From Chondrus crispus (Eukaryota; Rhodophyta; Florideophyceae; Gigartinales; Gigartinaceae): 64,000 nt of DNA. The first letter of the stretch is position 1. The number at the start of each line of letters is the position of its first letter. The stretch covers positions 144,453 through 208,452 of the forward strand of contig NW_005178903.1 of the NCBI RefSeq assembly GCF_000350225.1, given 5' to 3'. Below the pieces are notes generated by a model. That model was not told where the DNA came from. It did not search any database and saw only the letters and a program-made list of their open reading frames with translations. The position numbers and the translations under genes are program-made. This document shows positions 20,801-30,462 of this stretch, one piece after another.

Positions 20801-22471
20801 CGCGCCCGAGCGCGCCACGAGCCGAGGGGCGACGACGAAGCCCCCGCTCTCCAAGGACCCAATTCGTTCTGGCAGGAGAATGACGAGTTCGACGCCACCG
20901 ACATCGAGCGCACCGCAGACCACGAGGCTGGCGCGCCCGACTCTTCGGTCGCCCCTCCGCAGGACGACCTTCCGGCTCCTCTTACGATAGAGGAGATTGC
21001 CGAAGAGCAACGCGTGGATGACTTCTGCCAAACCGTTTTGGCACGACGGTCAGAGTCCCGGGACTCCGCGTTCTTGGAGGACCACCAGGGGGTGCTCAAA
21101 CGGAGACACCCCTTCGACCCTGCTATCGTGCAGGTGGTAGTACCTCGGACGCTCTGCGCTAGGCTCCTTCGCCTGTGCCACAACCCGGTCATCGCAGGGC
21201 ACCCGGGCCAGAACCGTATGTACTACGCGCTCCGTCGCGAGTACTACTGGCCCCATCTGGCCGCAGATGTTGCCGCCACGGTGCGAGGTTGTCGAACCTG
21301 CGCGATGAACCCGGTCAAGCTGAGGAAACATCTCAACCGATTGAGATTGTTTCCAGCTACGAGGCCGCTCGAGAGTCTGGCCATCGACATCTTGGGGCCG
21401 CTCCCCAAGACGAAGTCAGGAAAACGGTTCCTGCTCGTGATCACGGACCGCTTTAGCAAGCTGACGCAAGTCGTTGCGTTTCGCACGATAACCGCATACA
21501 CCGTCGCAGTTGCGTTCTGCGAATCGTGGGTGTTTAAGTACGGCGTCCCGCGCACGTTGCTGTCGGATAACGGACCGCAGTTTAATGCCAAGTTTGTCCA
21601 CAGCACGTGCCGTGTTCTGGGGATAACTAATATGTACACATCGGCGTACCATCCCCAGACGAACGGGCAAGTCGAGCGATACAACCGAACGATCGCTGCG
21701 ATGCTACGCAACTACGTAGGCGAGCATCAAGATGACTGGGACATGTACGTGGGGCCGCTTACGTATGCGTATAACTCCCACGTACACCGCACCACCAACA
21801 CGACACCGTTCGAGCTCGTGCTCAGCAGACCACCGCCGGAGTTCTCGCTTCGACGAGCCGACGGTGACGTTCCCCCTGCCGACAGGGGAAACCAACGTGC
21901 CGAATTCCTCAAGACCTTGGATTCGACAATCCAGAGGGCCTACGAGAGCCTGCGACGGACACAGGCTCGCTACAAGCGCGACTTCGATAAGCGCACACGA
22001 CGGATCAATTCGCGACTCCATCCGGAAGAGTACGTATACCCCAACCCCACCGACGGGGGGAAGACTTCGAACAAGCTCGCGTCCCCCGCAGTCGGACCCT
22101 ACCGCGTCCTCGCAAACGACCACCGAACCATCACGATCGATCGTGATGGGGTCACTGAGCGGGTCTCCGCAGATCGTTGCGTATACGCGCCACCGCCGAC
22201 GGACGCACTACGGGCGAGCACAACAACCCCAGCTGACCTCGCCGACAAGGTCAGAGAGGGGACACAGTACGCTGTCGAGCGACTACTGAAGCACCGGGAT
22301 ATGGAAGACGGAACTATCGAGTTCCTCATCAAGTGGGCGGATTTCGACACGCCCACCTGGACTGTGCGGACTCACGTCCCGGAGGAGTTGGTGTCTCGTT
22401 ACGCCCAACGCCTCCGGAAACGCACCGGCATGGACCTCAACTCAAACGTGAACGCGGACGTTCACGCTTGA
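17891..22471 (+). CDS. pol: Pol polyprotein of the chromovirus (protease-RT-RNase H-integrase-chromodomain)
   Basis: 1,526 aa starting with ATG. A basic Arg-rich leader is followed by the aspartic protease (AVDTCSGYNLV, about residue 140; the usual DTG/DSG reads DTC). RT follows with VYLDDVIVFS near residue 637. RNase H has IDTDASAYQL and TERECFAVVW. The integrase has an HHCC site near 1096 and the D, D and E of the catalytic core near 1163, 1223 and 1259. A C-terminal chromodomain lies at about 1457-1510 (YAVERLLK...IKWADFDTPTW). In chromoviruses this last domain directs integration to modified chromatin. No frameshift or stop interrupts it. It does not overlap gag, so its expression needs a separate initiation or mRNA. 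Confidence 0.95.
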   Translation: MPIQEGAHVEASEGPTLGGQDTGTADVPVRRNDGDGGNNDQKDSVDPLTPASPRSPEKGSCRTDSNNPGGVTDPRTPQERGRRKRKRGQHRNRRPRRNDLTDKAAPKVVDGVICLMNSKIYNVLGSIATEGNAFKPRTIAVDTCSGYNLVRKADLPPDWTRYVVHDAPLPRLAGANSNPPKLSAVVRLAVRLRNTVFRIPFVVADQLAVPVLLGTAFIDTHVRCIDIEAQRMELRQGGSVAIVNGKGEPTPRTRRSGRQTRRPDVREKAPQAIGIARWVTIPARSQARVRVTTVRRGLVFMEPKPSLQHRHGVRLTNGVVEVLPNQTFDVLVANFSRRERRLPKHTVVGYAKRNPLAILTPERRVAEGVAHALHLTDLTDQVGKARAGRPSSDELESVRREQVGTDDRPPRDQPTAGGTVNIHKKDPKNPPMDWEKEVDLSYIDDDKLRGHVLEMLGKRSSLWSGALGTIRATEHGIPFEPGTKPIRSMPYRKGPAMREMVAKEVNQMLNAGVIEPASTEWASPVVLVPKKDGSLRFCVDYRRLNAKTAADSYPLPRMDDCIDSLGDAAVFTTLDCNSGYWQIPVAPEDRDKTTFTTHMGTFRHLRMPFGLKGAPATFQRALDIILSGVRWQICLVYLDDVIVFSRTDAEHAKHLDTVLSLLGSAGISLKLKKCSFFQPKVHYLGHVISPGKLSVADTAADAFRTFTFPRTLTQVRSFLGSCNVYRRFVKGFSKIARPLTGMTRKDSDPDFYNPTEDQLQAFENLKECMIAPPILALPRHGRPYMIDTDASAYQLSCTLLQEHDQPNDWRPVGYWSYSLNDSERNYSATERECFAVVWAVRTLRPYVEGTKFTVRTDHEALRWLMSLTESSGRLTRWRLRLAEYDFTIQYRPGRVHQVPDALSRLVSPRVADNPRPSVEVDEDIPTFDAGTTVRDVSNELAGHVCIASCDHEVEHIFATTRNQASSRRRSRARARHEPRGDDEAPALQGPNSFWQENDEFDATDIERTADHEAGAPDSSVAPPQDDLPAPLTIEEIAEEQRVDDFCQTVLARRSESRDSAFLEDHQGVLKRRHPFDPAIVQVVVPRTLCARLLRLCHNPVIAGHPGQNRMYYALRREYYWPHLAADVAATVRGCRTCAMNPVKLRKHLNRLRLFPATRPLESLAIDILGPLPKTKSGKRFLLVITDRFSKLTQVVAFRTITAYTVAVAFCESWVFKYGVPRTLLSDNGPQFNAKFVHSTCRVLGITNMYTSAYHPQTNGQVERYNRTIAAMLRNYVGEHQDDWDMYVGPLTYAYNSHVHRTTNTTPFELVLSRPPPEFSLRRADGDVPPADRGNQRAEFLKTLDSTIQRAYESLRRTQARYKRDFDKRTRRINSRLHPEEYVYPNPTDGGKTSNKLASPAVGPYRVLANDHRTITIDRDGVTERVSADRCVYAPPPTDALRASTTTPADLADKVREGTQYAVERLLKHRDMEDGTIEFLIKWADFDTPTWTVRTHVPEELVSRYAQRLRKRTGMDLNSNVNADVHA

Positions 22472-25174
22472 GGAGGGCCCTAACCGCTCCTTTTGAGATA
22501 AAGGTAACCGACCGCGGTTGGACAAAATTCCAATAAAGGGGCAAGGACACCGGTCCTCCAACCTCCCCCGACGGGGAGGGAGTCACACGACTCCAGGAGA
22601 AACGCCGGACGAAGATCCTCGAAAGGAGCACGCAAACGCGAAGAAGTCGCGTGACAGCAAGCAGTACGGGCTGCTCTATGACAATCCCAGCGGAAGCGGC
22701 AACTAACGGAGAAGAACAACGGACCCTCCCAGCCGACAATACGGACCAGAACCGCGGTAGTCCACAGGGGTATTAACACGACAGCATGAGTCAGGGGGTC
22801 CCAAATTCCCTCGCCGCCACAGGAGCGCAGCAGCGATCTGCATGAACTCTCGAATCGCCAATTGTTAAACGCCAACTCACGGGGTAGGGCGTGGGATTTC
22901 ACGCGCTCTGTAGCGTGCCATGCCCACCGAAAGTGTCGCCTCGATAACCTGGCGCCGGTGCGTGAGTACGCGAACGTACGGGGCGCCTAAAATAAGGCAC
23001 GAGGAGCAATGGAGGCGTACCCATGCTCAAGGTACGGACCAAGTGAGGACGAGGTGACCAAGCCCGACGCGCAATTAATACGTCCGCGCAGAACTCGTGC
23101 CACAACTGTCGACCCGCCTCACCGTCAGCCTGCGGTACGCACTGTAAATTCGGTACAGACCGTTCTGGCAAACCGCCGCCACCGACGGCAGAAGGTTAAA
23201 AACATATGAAATTAAGGGTGAATGGGAAATTACACAGCCACGCGCGGGTGGCACGTGCGGGAAGCGCCCCCGAGCCACATGTAATCGATGACAGAGCAGC
23301 GATACGTGCGTCGCGCCCGACACTTGGCAATAACCACCCCACGGGCGGGGACTAATTTTTTGGCAAAAAATATATTTTCGCGGGGACTAATTTTTTGGAA
23401 TTATTTTTTTTTGGGGATTTAATCAAGGTCAATGCGCTTCTGCGCACGTGCAGGGCTGGACAGCGCGCGCGCATGCGTGTGGCACTGTAGAGAATGCGCT
23501 CTGCAGCAGTTGCCGGACAGAAACGCGCACGCGCTCGCGGCACCTGCCTTCACTACCGACCCCGCGTCTCCGCTCCCTCCTTCCGCCCGCGCGATGCTGC
23601 TCCGCCGCGCGCTCTGACACCGCGCTGCCCTACGAGCCCTCGCCGCCGACGGCGAGGGGGCCAAAGAGAATTGCATGTGTCGCGCGCCGCGCCCTCGCCA
23701 TCGGTGGCAAGGGTTGCGAAGGATAAGGACCGTCGTCACGCGTCGTCGCGCGCCGCGCCCTCGCCATCGATGGCGAGGGTCGCGAAGGATAAGGACCGTC
23801 GTCACGCGTCATCGCGGGCCGCGCTCTCGCCATCGGTGGCGAGGGTCGCGAACGATAAGGCCCGCGCCGCGCATTCGTCGCGCGCCGCGCCCTCGCTATC
23901 TGTGGCGAGGGTCGCGAAGGATAAGGACCGCGCCGCGCATTCGTCGCGCACCGCGCCCTCGCCATCGGTAGCGAGGGTTGCGAAGGATAAGGACCGTCGT
24001 CACGCGTCGTCGCGCGCCGCGCCCTCGCCATCGGTGGGGAGGGTCGCGAAAGATAAGGACCGCGCCGCGCATTCGTCGCGCGCCGCGCCCTCGCCATCGG
24101 TGGCAAGGGTTGCGAAGGATAAGGACCGTTGTCACGCGTCGTCGCACGCCGCACCCTGGCCATCGGTGGCGAGGGTCGCGAAGGATAAGGACCGCCCCGC
24201 GCGTCGTCGGTCCCCGCGCCCTCGCCATCGGTGGCGAGGGTCGTGAAGGATAAGGACCGCACCGCGCATTCGTCGCGCGCTGCGCCCTCGCCATCGGTGG
24301 CGAGGGTCGCGAAGGATAAGGATCGTCGTCGCGCGTCGTCGCGCGCCGCGCCCTCGCCATCGGTGGCGAGGGTCGCGAAGGATAAGGATCGTCGTCGCGC
24401 GCCGCGCCCTCGCCATCGGTGGCGAGGGCCCCGAAGGATAAGGACCGTCGTCACGCGTCGTCGCGCGCTGCACCCTCGCCACGGACGGCGAGGGCCGACA
24501 AGTCTACAGTACAACGGAGGGGGGGCGGTACCGACCGCCACCGCCCGGGCACAGGCCCTGGAGCGCCCCCGCTCGCGCCGGTATAATGCTGCCAACCGTG
24601 CGGCGGGAGCCGATGGCGCCGGCGCGCCCGCCACGAAGGCGAGGTACGCCAGATAGAAAACGGACTTCGCGTCTTCGCGCTCTTGCCTCGACGGCCAGCA
24701 GCAAGAAGAAGGGTAGCGAACGACTACGCGTCCGCGCACTTCCCCGATGGGGAGTGGCGCCGCCAGTGAGGCGACCGTCGCGAGCGCAATTGTGAATGCC
24801 GATCACACACCGGACGGACCTCCGCGCATCGGACGCTGCGGTCGTACGAGACGAGCCGTTCACTCTCGTGCCTCCCGTTGCTCTACGAAGAGAGCCATGT
24901 TCGAACAGCATGATGGGCACACAGAGTGAAGACCGCCGGCAACCGCGAGGGGAGAGGCGCGACCCGTAAAGGCGCTGCACGAAGCGCCTTGTACGCGATC
25001 GTCGCCCCGGACAGGACGACAGCCAACGGAAGGGGTGAACAAGAACGGAGAGCACGACGCACGAGGAAGTGAGGAACGAACGCAGGCGGGGGGGCGATCG
25101 GGAAACGAGGATCGAGTCTGGGAAGGAAGCACGAGTCACCCTACAAGCACATGGGACCGCGGACGTTCACACTT
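22472..25174 (+). other. Post-pol region of element 2
   Basis: About 2.7 kb lie between the pol stop and the polypurine tract, long for a gypsy element. It has no convincing sense frame. It holds an AT-rich block at about 23,350-23,430 (TTTTTTGGCAAAAAATA...TTTTCGCGGGG), also present in elements 1 and 4, and the hairpin array at 23,636-24,500. A minus-strand frame at 24504-25139 is kept in part in element 1 but shows no domain. Confidence 0.7.
23636..24500 (+). repeat. Fourteen tandem GC-rich hairpin units (element 2)
   Basis: Units of about 60-70 bp contain CCCTCGCCATCGGTGGCGAGGG-like inverted repeats separated by GCGAAGGATAAGGACCG and CGCGTCGTCGCG linkers. By eye there are 14 stems against seven in element 1, so copy number changes quickly. 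Confidence 0.85.
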
Positions 25175-25187
25175 GTGGGGGGGGCCG
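25175..25187 (+). other. Polypurine tract
   Basis: GTGGGGGGGGCCG lies directly before the 3' LTR. Comparable G runs precede the other gypsy LTRs at 29,269, 36,940 (minus) and 9,766 (minus). Confidence 0.7.
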
Positions 25188-25889
25188 TGTAGTATAACCC
25201 CCCCCCGGGGGCTTTTTAGTTAGATTGGATCAACAACAGGATCCCCTACTGTAGAGCTCGACGCTCTACAGTACAACCACGCGTGTCCACGTGTACACCA
25301 CCGGGACAACGGACACGCGCATACACGTGCACACGTGTACCACGCGCGAACGAAGCGCGCACGCACCACGGGTAGTACGTGTACTGTCAGCCTCGACATA
25401 GCTGACAGTATTACAGTGCAGGCCGACCTGCACTACAGTAGCCCACTACAGTACCTCGGTACTGTAGTGTTATGATAGATTGTTTTGTATATTAAATATG
25501 GAGCGGACCGACGGCGGCGGAGGGGGACAAGCACGGACTTGTCACCCACCGACCGTCAAGGTCCGACTTCCCGCTTATTCTAAGGTAGCGTTCGCTAACT
25601 ACCTTAGAGCGGCACCGAGCGCGGGTTGAGGACGCGCGCGGTACGCCCACGAGCCGGCTCCGCCTCCGCCCGTCGGTACTGGATCGTCACCCAGTACCGC
25701 GCCGGGGCGTCGAGGCGTCGAACCGTTCGCGCGTACCGGCGTCCTCCCTGTTCCCGCTCTACCACGCTACCCGGGCCCGCTGCCCGGTGCCGTTAGCTGG
25801 TGTCCGGCTTCACCCCCGTCTTCCCGTTCGGACGGGGTCTACGTCGAGCTGTGCATACACCCCTCTCCGTTGGGGGTGTTTATGCTGCA
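25188..25889 (+). repeat. 3' LTR of element 2
   Basis: 702 bp, TGTAGTATAACC...TTTATGCTGCA. Over the shared length it differs from the 5' LTR at four positions by eye, including the terminal TACA to TGCA change. Confidence 0.9.
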
Positions 25890-28800
25890 CTCGGCGCGAT
25901 ACGACCTCACTTCCGCCGCCAGGGGGCAGGACGCTCGTGCGCGCCGACCCGCGTTCGAACGCGTCGTCGCGTCCCTACCCGGCCTGACCCGCGTACACGC
26001 TACCCCCGACTCGTTCGCGGACGCGGGGTTACCCTAGCGAAGCGCACACCCAGGCGTCCGGCCGCTCGAGTCGTTCATATCGCCAACTTCGCCCTCCCAG
26101 GCTGACCCGGCAAAGATTGGCTACGCGATTTGCCTGACCATGTCGAGAGGGTCGCTCCGTGGAGCGCAGAGGCGAGGAACACCATTCGTCAGGGACCTCG
26201 TCATCTCTCGGTCGACCGGACTATCCCACGCAGAGCTGCGCGCTAGCGCGAATGCATGGGCCCTCACGGCCTCGCACGGGGACGTTACGTTAGGACATTT
26301 CGCGTGGACGAGTGGCGAAATCACAACTCGTGTCTGCCGGGCTAATCGGGAAGGAGGACGTCGTCGCTCCCCCTCGAAAGGTCCCGTGCCTCATTCGTGG
26401 TGAAGGGTTTACGCTGAGCGAGGCGTCACCCCGTCAACATGACGCCAATTCGAAGGCCAGCGTCGGCACCGCGTCGGGGGATGGCCCGACCGCTTCACGA
26501 GAGGAGGCTGCCTTTCGTTGCCCGAGGAGACCACCTGGGCCATCGCACTCGTATGGCTGTTTCCATGACCCGTGGCTGCGCGCACGTCCGGCGAAATGTG
26601 CGCAAGCGAACTGTGCATGGGCGCGAACGGAGGCATCCCCGCCCTCGCCGTCAGCGGAGAAGTACCCCGGCGTTCACCAGCGCGCGGAAGCTCGACGTCC
26701 CTGGCGCCGAGAAAAAAAAAGGACGTCGACTGACGACGCGGTCGAGGGGCAGTGTCTGTGCAGCAGCACGACGCCGCGCGAAGGACGTGGGAGCCGTTGT
26801 AATTGGACGTCAAGGATGGACGACCACGCAGTCGTAGCGCACCGGCCCGCCCCTGTTATGAGACCCTCACTACGACGACCGGAAGCGGGGGCGTTACGGT
26901 TCCCACCTGTAGCCGGGAAAAAGATTAGTGCAACAGAAGCGCCGCGATAATGCTGTCGCCGAAGCGCGACGCTACGATACTTTGAGCAATGCATTACTGC
27001 TGCCCATCGCGAGAGCCATACCCAGGGGTACGCACGCGCGGTGAGGAATATACCGAACGCACGCACGCGCGGCACTGAGCCGCGACAAGCACGACCAAGC
27101 TCTCGACTTCAGCGACGACGCCGCCGGCCTCTGTATGGGCGCAAATCGGGGCCGCTGCACGTCTGCGCATCCCTCGCCTTTACAGACCCATGAGGACGCA
27201 GGCGCAACGAAGGGCGGACGCGAGGCGGTGGTTCCCGAGGGCATTCTACGCGCGACTAGCCCGCCCGTGTCGACAGAGACTAGGATCCGCTTGGACTCGG
27301 CACGAAGGAAAATAACGAGCATCGAGATTGTGTTCCCCCCTCTGCCCAGCTGATCGCAAAGGGGCCATCGTCGTTCTCCTACCCATTGGACAGTTTTAGG
27401 CCAGGGAGAGGCTTCGCTTGTTACGGTTGAACGGTTGAAGGACGGAAAACGCCCTGGATGCCGCTCGCGCAGAGGCGCTGCACGGGCTATCAGAGGAACG
27501 CGGGCTGGAGGCGAAAGGTAGCAACGGACACGGGTCGCACGGCATCACGGGCATTGCTGTTGATTTTTTTGGCAAACATTTTTTTTCGCGGGAAAACATC
27601 TTTTGTAATTTTTTGGGGTGATTTTATCGAGGACTCAGGAGCCGTCGGATACTGTACGAACTGCGGCCACGAAATCATTGCTGTCCGCTCCGGTGCGCGC
27701 GCACCCGCTCACCGCCGGTCACCTCTTCCCTGCCGATCTAGCGCGACACCGGCTTGTCGTCCTGGCCTACGCACCCGCCATGTCGTCGCGGGAGCGCCTG
27801 CCGTGACACCGTTGCGCGTCGCCAGACGACGACTTCTACACCGAGCCATGCCTGAGCGCTCTGCACTACCGGCGGCGCCGTTCGCTCTCCCCAGAGCGCA
27901 TTGTCGCACCGCTGCTTTCCCCCTTCTCCGCTCTGTGCGTCCCCAAATTCAACATCGGCACCCTCCGCCCCGCCGTCTACGTCCCACGTGCCGCTAATCC
28001 CCCAATCGCAAGGAGGGGTGTCGTCCCTCTTCATAACTTATTAACCCTGTGGGGGAGGTAGCGCCGAAAGAATCGAAAAGGAAGTGACGAGCGACGCAGC
28101 GTGTAGCCGGAGGGGGAATCCCGGACGGCGACCGATCGAGCGCTCCGCGGGGCTGGCTCGCTATCTCGACCCCGCTCCAGCGCACGACGAGTCCGACGCT
28201 ACGCGTGTTTCGCCGCCTGTGTCATTCACACAGGGCAGCGCTGTATCGCCACCCTCTCACTGGGAAAGAAAGGGGGGGAGGACCAAGGAAGCTAAGGGCG
28301 GTAGTGGAAGGACGCATCCTACGCAGGGGCTGGATGGGCAATCGCAAGAAGGAAGAAAGCTCTAGAGCAAGGATGAGCAGACCCTTACGAAATACGACGC
28401 TTGATGAAACGACGACCAGGGGCTGCCCGTCAACGACGCCCCACTTTCGAGGGGAAGGTACCCGAGACCCCGTGCACCCGTTGTTGCGGAAGCCGCCAAG
28501 ACATGCGGACCTCAAAGTCGACAGCGGGAATCTCGCTACCGACGGCGCCGACAGCGCATACCACCGCCGCCCCCACTGTGAAGACTCTGCTTACACCCCG
28601 GCGTTCCACGAACATCGACCTATCACTCACGTCGCTCCCGAGATATGAGATGACCTACCCAGTGCTTTACCCGCCCAACGCGGGCTCGATTTGTTTGCAC
28701 GGCGCCCACGTCGAGAATTACAAAAGGAGGAGATATCCCCTGAACTACCGACGACGAACAAGCTGTCCTCCTCCCACCGACGCCCTGCATGGCAGCAATG

Positions 28801-29268
28801 AGCCGTGGCGCAAGCACCCGCCGCCCGCGCACGAGGAAAGGGGCGGGGGCCGAGCGAAGAGACAAGGGAAGCGCTACTCGCCGGCTCATGGGAACAGCGC
28901 CACGACGAGCGCGGAGGCCCCAACACGACGACGACTTTCCGCAACTTGGGCGGGGTCGCCGGCGTGTGCTGCCGTACGACGGAGACGTGCGCTGCAATAG
29001 GATAAGGAGCAACGTACGGGGGAGAGAGAAGGTAACATGAACGGCTACGCTACAGTAGAGCTTGGATGCGTTCCTGGAACCGGAGGGGCTGGAGCAAGCG
29101 CGAGAGGGTGTCGGAAGGGACAAGACCTACCAGAACGATGAAGGGGGAGAATCCCTGATGCGGCGGAGATGGATGAAAGCCAAGACGGGACAGGTCTTGG
29201 CTTACCTGGACTGAAGCTTAACCCCCCCGTACAAGTAAACGCGGAGGTTCACTCTTGAGGGGGGGCCG
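25890..29268 (+). mobile_element. Gypsy element 4, 3' internal remnant
   Basis: No pol frame survives. The AT-rich block at about 27,555-27,640 (TTTTTTGGCAAACATTTT...CGCGGGAAAA) matches that of elements 1 and 2, and a G-run polypurine tract at about 29,255-29,268 leads into an LTR. The plus frames at 26312-26950 and 28401-29000 are low complexity and not conserved in the other copies. The 5' part was lost before or with the arrival of element 2. Confidence 0.6.
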
Positions 29269-29901
29269 TGTAGCATAATTGCCGACTACTTTATATTAGA
29301 TTTAGAATTAGATCTAACGCTGTAAGATACGGACCTTACAGCATGCGCACGCGTACTTTACACCACGCGCGCACCAACACGTGTATCCGACGTGTAGCAC
29401 ACGTGTGCTGTCAGCCCCGACGGCTGACAGCGTTACAGTGCGGGCCGGCCCGCACTTTCTACAGTAAGCCGACTACAGTACAGTCCGTACTGTACTGTAG
29501 ACGGATAATTAACTTGTACAATAAATATAGGGAGCGACCGCCGGCGGGGAGGAAGAAGACAGGGAACCCTCCACCGACAGTCGACCACCCAGCTTACTCT
29601 ACTCACACCGCCTTTCCGCGAGTAGTGACCACCGAGCCGGTAGTGGACGTGCGGGACACCGCGGCGAGCGGCGATCCGCCTCCGCCCGTCAGTACCGGAT
29701 CGTCAACCGGTACTGCTCCGGGGCGTCGAGGCGTCGATCCGCTCGCCTACGCGCGCGTCCCCGCCGACCACGCTCTACCACCCGCTACCGGCTCGCTTCT
29801 GGTGGCGTTGGTTGGTTCAAGACCCTCGGTACGCCGATCCAGGGCCTTCTGCCGAACATCGCCAACACCCCCTCCGCCGGGTGTGGGGTGTTTATGCGAC
29901 A
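29269..29901 (+). repeat. Gypsy LTR of element 4
   Basis: 633 bp, TGTAGCATAATTG...TTTATGCGACA, with internal hairpins (CTGTCAGC...GCTGACAG; GTGCGGGCCGGCCCGCAC). It abuts copia gag coding sequence on its right. Confidence 0.8.
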
Positions 29902-30462
29902 TGCAGGTCTCCCGATATCCAAATATCGACGCCGAAAGAACCACCGTCAGATACATGGTACAGGGGCTGGTGCAACAACCGGACATGCATACCCTAGCAA
30001 ACATGCTAGCATGCAACCCCCCAATACCATCCGTGAATTCACAAATCACATACAGCAGGCGCAACTGATCCAAAGACAAACACCGACACCCCAACACCAA
30101 CCAACAACAGCACCCATCAGAACATGGGAACAACACCCCAGAGCAAGTAGAACGCCACGCACCACCACACCCAGAACCACACCACGCCACTACGACAAAC
30201 CCAAAGGGTACACAGGAAACTGGTGCCACCTCCACGGTAGTGTCACACACAGTACCGAAAAATGCTTTGCACGTAGATACCAGAAAAACCAAAGCACAGC
30301 GCACGCAAACAAAGCGACCGCAGAACACGACGACGAGCACAGATCCAGCCCAGAGCAAAGCGAAGTGCCCGACCTCCGCGAACGTCTGCAATTACTAGAA
30401 GAGGTCATAGCAGAGCAACAAGCAAGCCACGACGGTAAGAAAAATTTTATATTGGACTCCTA
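29902..30462 (+). pseudogene. Copia gag, C-terminal part
   Basis: The first frame reads SRYPNIDAERTTVRYMVQG and then needs a frameshift near 30,030, in a C run, to continue as EFTNHIQQAQ. It has a zinc-knuckle-like WCHLHGSVTHSTEKCF (C-x3-H-x4-H-x4-C, a variant of CCHC) and an acidic coiled-coil tail. It runs into the protease segment with NFILDS. The N-terminal part lies beyond the gypsy block, at 8.9-9.06 kb. Confidence 0.7.

Larger units (their letters stand above)
14454..25889 (+). mobile_element. Near-complete young Ty3/gypsy chromovirus (element 2)
   Basis: Two LTRs (676 and 702 bp) enclose a primer-binding site, gag, pol, post-pol repeats and a polypurine tract. I count four substitutions between the LTRs over about 676 bp, so insertion was recent. 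The first about 26 bp of the 5' LTR are missing at the junction with element 1. The right flank is CTCGG (25890-25894); the left flank is lost, so a target duplication cannot be confirmed. Both main frames are open and the element may still be competent, apart from the damaged LTR tip. Confidence 0.9.

Noticed and set aside
29343..30068. 241-codon plus frame spanning an LTR and copia gag
   Set aside because: The first part is LTR sequence with hairpins; only the part after 29,902 is gag, and it is annotated as such.
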